Below, piece after piece: positions 6,654 through 8,360 of a DNA stretch of 8,360 nucleotides. Made by a program: the position numbers and the translations under genes. The stretch is from Paracoccaceae bacterium (GTDB lineage: Bacteria > Pseudomonadota > Alphaproteobacteria > Rhodobacterales > Rhodobacteraceae). The stretch's first letter is position 1; every line of letters begins with the position of its first letter. Below the pieces are notes generated by a model. That model made no database searches. It was not told the DNA's origin and was given only the letters and a program-made list of their open reading frames with translations. The stretch is taken from contig RGAJ01000062.1 of NCBI GenBank assembly GCA_009920225.1, positions 1-8,360 of the forward strand, read 5' to 3'.

Positions 6654-8065
6654 TTTTCAAAGAACTTATTGATGTTCCACGGCAAGACGCCGCTTTTGTG
6701 CGTCACCCAAAGGACATTCACGCCGGAATAATCAATCTGTGATTTTCCGATGTCTTCGGTTGGGTGCGTGACCGGCATTGTGAGCACAACAGTGGTGCCC
6801 ACATTTGGCGTGCTATCAACGGACAAATGCCCACCCAGCCGTTCAACCAGACGAAGTGTGATAACAAGACCCAAACCCGTCTCGGACACGCGCCGCGTGC
6901 CTGAATGGTCGGCTTGCATAAAGGGTTGAAACAGCTTGGAAAGCGTATCCTCGTCCATGCCAATTCCAGTGTCCTTTAATGTGATGCGCAACCCAGAGGC
7001 ATGTGACATTTCCACAGATAGGAACACTTCGCCTTCGCGCGATGTCAGATCTTCGGCAGAATATTTAACGGCATTGGATAACAAATTTAACAGGATTTGC
7101 CGCAAGCGTCCCGGGTCGGTCATGATGCGAATGGGCACATCGGGATCAATATACAGGCGGATACGAACGTTGAAATCATCGGACATATTTTGCAATGTGA
7201 CCACGACGCTTTCAATCAAGGGGCGCAACTCGGTCGGGGCAGATACGACTTCTAACTTGCCGGCTTCGATTTTGCTGGTGTCCAAAATGTCATCAATAAT
7301 CCGCAACAGCGCATAGGCCGAATTGCGGATGATCCCCAACATCCGATTTTGTTCGTGGGTCGGATTCATGGTTTCAAGAACTTCGATCATCCCCACCATG
7401 CCGTTCATTGGTGTTCGGATCTCATGGCTCATGTTTGCCAAGAAATCGCCCTTGGCTGTTGCGGCGGCTTCTGCTTTTTCTTGGGCCTCGCGCGATTCAT
7501 CCTCGGCAGCCATCGACAATTTCGAAAAATAAATCAGTTCCGCGCAAAGAAAGACAGATACAGTCAATTCAAGGGCGCGGTTGATCAACCCCGCCTCTAA
7601 TGGGCTTTGGATCGTTTCCCATCCAAATAATTCCGGTGCTTTTGACGATAGATCAAAATACAAGATCAGCGCCCACAATATGAGCGGAATAAACACAAAA
7701 AAGCTAAGCAACGCTTTTTCGGATCGCCAAGAGAATGACAAAAACGGCATACACATCAGTGGGATAAACAGGATCTCAACCGCAACACCGGGTTGGGCAA
7801 CAAGACACCCCGCCGACAGTGCCGTAAGACCGTTACATAACCAGATGACGCGGGCCAAAGTTTGATATTTCGACAGGAAGAAAATCAAACAAATCGCATA
7901 GGCAAACGTTGCGATCCCCGAAATAACAGCCCCTGCAACATCACCGACAATTATAAAGAAAATCGACCAAAGGCTTGCCGCAATTACGATCACATAGACG
8001 GACAATTGGCTGACACGGATGCGTCGTTCTACTTCTCTATTGATATAAGCTTTGGCGTCACTCAT
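6611..8065 (-). CDS. Hybrid sensor histidine kinase, 5' part (frameshifted near 6650)
   Basis: The 484 codons encode a membrane sensor and kinase core. Residues 21-182 hold about six membrane helices with short loops and no large periplasmic domain, so the stimulus is probably sensed in or near the membrane. A short coiled-coil-like linker (about 185-205) leads to the dimerisation/phosphoacceptor domain [15 protein letters not shown] with H214. The ATP-binding domain follows: N box [10 protein letters not shown] (327-336), D box DTGIGM (365-370), F-box-like LFQPFMQAD and G box TGLGL (396-400). The usual GG before TGLGL is SE here. From about 448 a receiver-like fold begins ([11 protein letters not shown]) but the frame ends in 11 residues that resemble nothing. 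Adding one base at 6648-6657 joins it to the downstream frame, giving about 714 residues. AGGA lies 11 bases before the ATG. No partner Hpt or regulator gene is visible nearby. Confidence 0.9.
   Translation of the reverse strand: MSDAKAYINREVERRIRVSQLSVYVIVIAASLWSIFFIIVGDVAGAVISGIATFAYAICLIFFLSKYQTLARVIWLCNGLTALSAGCLVAQPGVAVEILFIPLMCMPFLSFSWRSEKALLSFFVFIPLILWALILYFDLSSKAPELFGWETIQSPLEAGLINRALELTVSVFLCAELIYFSKLSMAAEDESREAQEKAEAAATAKGDFLANMSHEIRTPMNGMVGMIEVLETMNPTHEQNRMLGIIRNSAYALLRIIDDILDTSKIEAGKLEVVSAPTELRPLIESVVVTLQNMSDDFNVRIRLYIDPDVPIRIMTDPGRLRQILLNLLSNAVKYSAEDLTSREGEVFLSVEMSHASGLRITLKDTGIGMDEDTLSKLFQPFMQADHSGTRRVSETGLGLVITLRLVERLGGHLSVDSTPNVGTTVVLTMPVTHPTEDIGKSQIDYSGVNVLWVTHKSGVLPWNINKFFEKWGCRSVSSMWATR
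6648..6657 (-). other. Probable frameshift site in the hybrid kinase
   Basis: On the coding strand the bases read AAAAATGGGG. The upstream frame reads GAA AAA TGG GGA and then runs 11 more codons to TAG at 6611-6613. The family-like continuation is in the -1 frame from the same point. One extra G (TGG GGG ATG TCG) or one extra A would restore a smooth reading across the break, giving [12 protein letters not shown]. Homopolymer length change by mutation or base-calling error is the simplest cause. Confidence 0.75.
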
Positions 8066-8268
8066 CTCATAAAAAATCCTAAACTTGCCCTACAGTTGAT
8101 GGGCGTTCTAATAAGGTCAAGCGTAAAGGTGAATAAATGTCGTAAATATAAATCCCACGCAGTCATGGTATCGTGTTTAAAACCAAGTATATTGCTGATT
8201 TGCCTTGCACTTGTTTTGTAAAAACGTCAAGTTTTCTGCGCATTATAGATGACCAAAGGAATATTCAA
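8066..8268. other. AT-rich divergent region, kinase / pncA
   Basis: This gap must contain the starts of both transcripts, and I see no gene in it. For the kinase (minus strand) TTGACC at 8115-8120 is a good -35 match, but the bases 17 downstream (AACTGT) are a poor -10. For pncA, TATAGA at 8244-8249 is a possible -10 with no clear -35. A small AAAAC/GTTTT inverted repeat lies at 8221-8235. The region is noticeably richer in A and T than the flanking genes. Confidence 0.4.
8255..8260 (+). promoter_or_regulatory. pncA ribosome binding site AAAGGA
   Basis: AAAGGA ends eight bases before the ATG at 8269. It is a strong and well-spaced Shine-Dalgarno that fixes the start of the partial gene. Confidence 0.75.
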
Positions 8269-8360
8269 ATGCGCGCATTGATAGCAATCGACATACAAAA
8301 TGACTTTTGCCCTGATGGAAATCTTGCTGTGGCACACGGCAATGCAATTATTCCGCGCGT
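8269..8360 (+). CDS. pncA: Nicotinamidase/pyrazinamidase, N-terminal 30 codons (3' end outside window)
   Basis: Only the first 30 residues are present. MRALIAIDIQNDFCPDGNLA matches the opening of PncA-type nicotinamidases of the isochorismatase-like hydrolase family, where VDLQNDFC-x-GG-x-LAV is typical. D8 corresponds to the catalytic aspartate of the Asp-Lys-Cys triad. The Lys, Cys and metal-binding His residues lie beyond the edge. The enzyme converts nicotinamide to nicotinate and ammonia in the cytoplasm for NAD salvage. The phrase DFCPDGNLAVAHG favours PncA over other isochorismatase-like hydrolases, which usually lack the F-C-x-x-G-x-L-A-V run. One position of the usual GG is D here. 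A strong ribosome binding site supports the start. With 30 residues, the family is secure but the exact substrate is an inference. Confidence 0.82.
   Translation, partial: MRALIAIDIQNDFCPDGNLAVAHGNAIIPR

Noticed and set aside
6611..6659. Programmed -1 ribosomal frameshift in the kinase
   Set aside because: No X-XXY-YYZ heptamer is in phase: the codons are GAA AAA TGG, so only the AAA codon could re-pair cleanly. I see no obvious stimulatory hairpin or upstream SD. Kept only as a minor alternative to mutation or error.
7862..8221. Plus-strand open frame spanning the kinase start and the intergenic region
   Set aside because: It is mostly antisense to the kinase membrane region and has no ribosome binding site or family similarity.
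1..8360. Defence island, mobile element or CRISPR
   Set aside because: No transposase, integrase, spaced repeats, toxin-antitoxin pair or defence-type gene was seen. RecQ here has the normal housekeeping architecture.

Overview
The window reads as ordinary chromosome of an alphaproteobacterium, most likely a marine Rhodobacteraceae/Roseobacter-group organism of middling GC. That placement rests on protein style (RecQ with a Rhodobacteraceae-like second C-terminal domain, LeuB, an EamA permease, a PncA-type nicotinamidase) and was not tested by a search. There are no tRNA or rRNA genes, CRISPR arrays, insertion sequences or phage genes.

Layout from left to right. The 3' end of a major facilitator superfamily exporter (+, 2-550) converges on recQ (-, 514-2553), and the two coding regions overlap tail to tail by 37 bases. 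A 283-base divergent region, holding a 17-base perfect inverted repeat, separates recQ from a conserved-looking membrane protein of unknown function (+, 2837-3664). leuB (3-isopropylmalate dehydrogenase, +, 3778-4884) follows and is closed by a clear 10-bp stem terminator. A 10-helix EamA/DMT-family permease (+, 4978-5925) converges on a hybrid sensor histidine kinase (-, 8065-5922), and the two stop codons share the four bases CTAG. After a 203-base AT-rich divergent region, the first 30 codons of a nicotinamidase gene (pncA, +, 8269 onward) run off the right edge.

The genes do not form one pathway. They are housekeeping functions (DNA repair, leucine synthesis, NAD salvage) mixed with transport and signalling. 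The most notable feature is the hybrid kinase. Its reading frame breaks inside the first, degenerate receiver-like domain, next to an A5/G4 homopolymer pair at 6648-6657, so two overlapping frames (484 and 243 codons) together encode what should be one protein of about 714 residues. This is either a real frameshift mutation, a sequencing error, or less likely programmed frameshifting. I found no convincing undescribed multi-gene system here.
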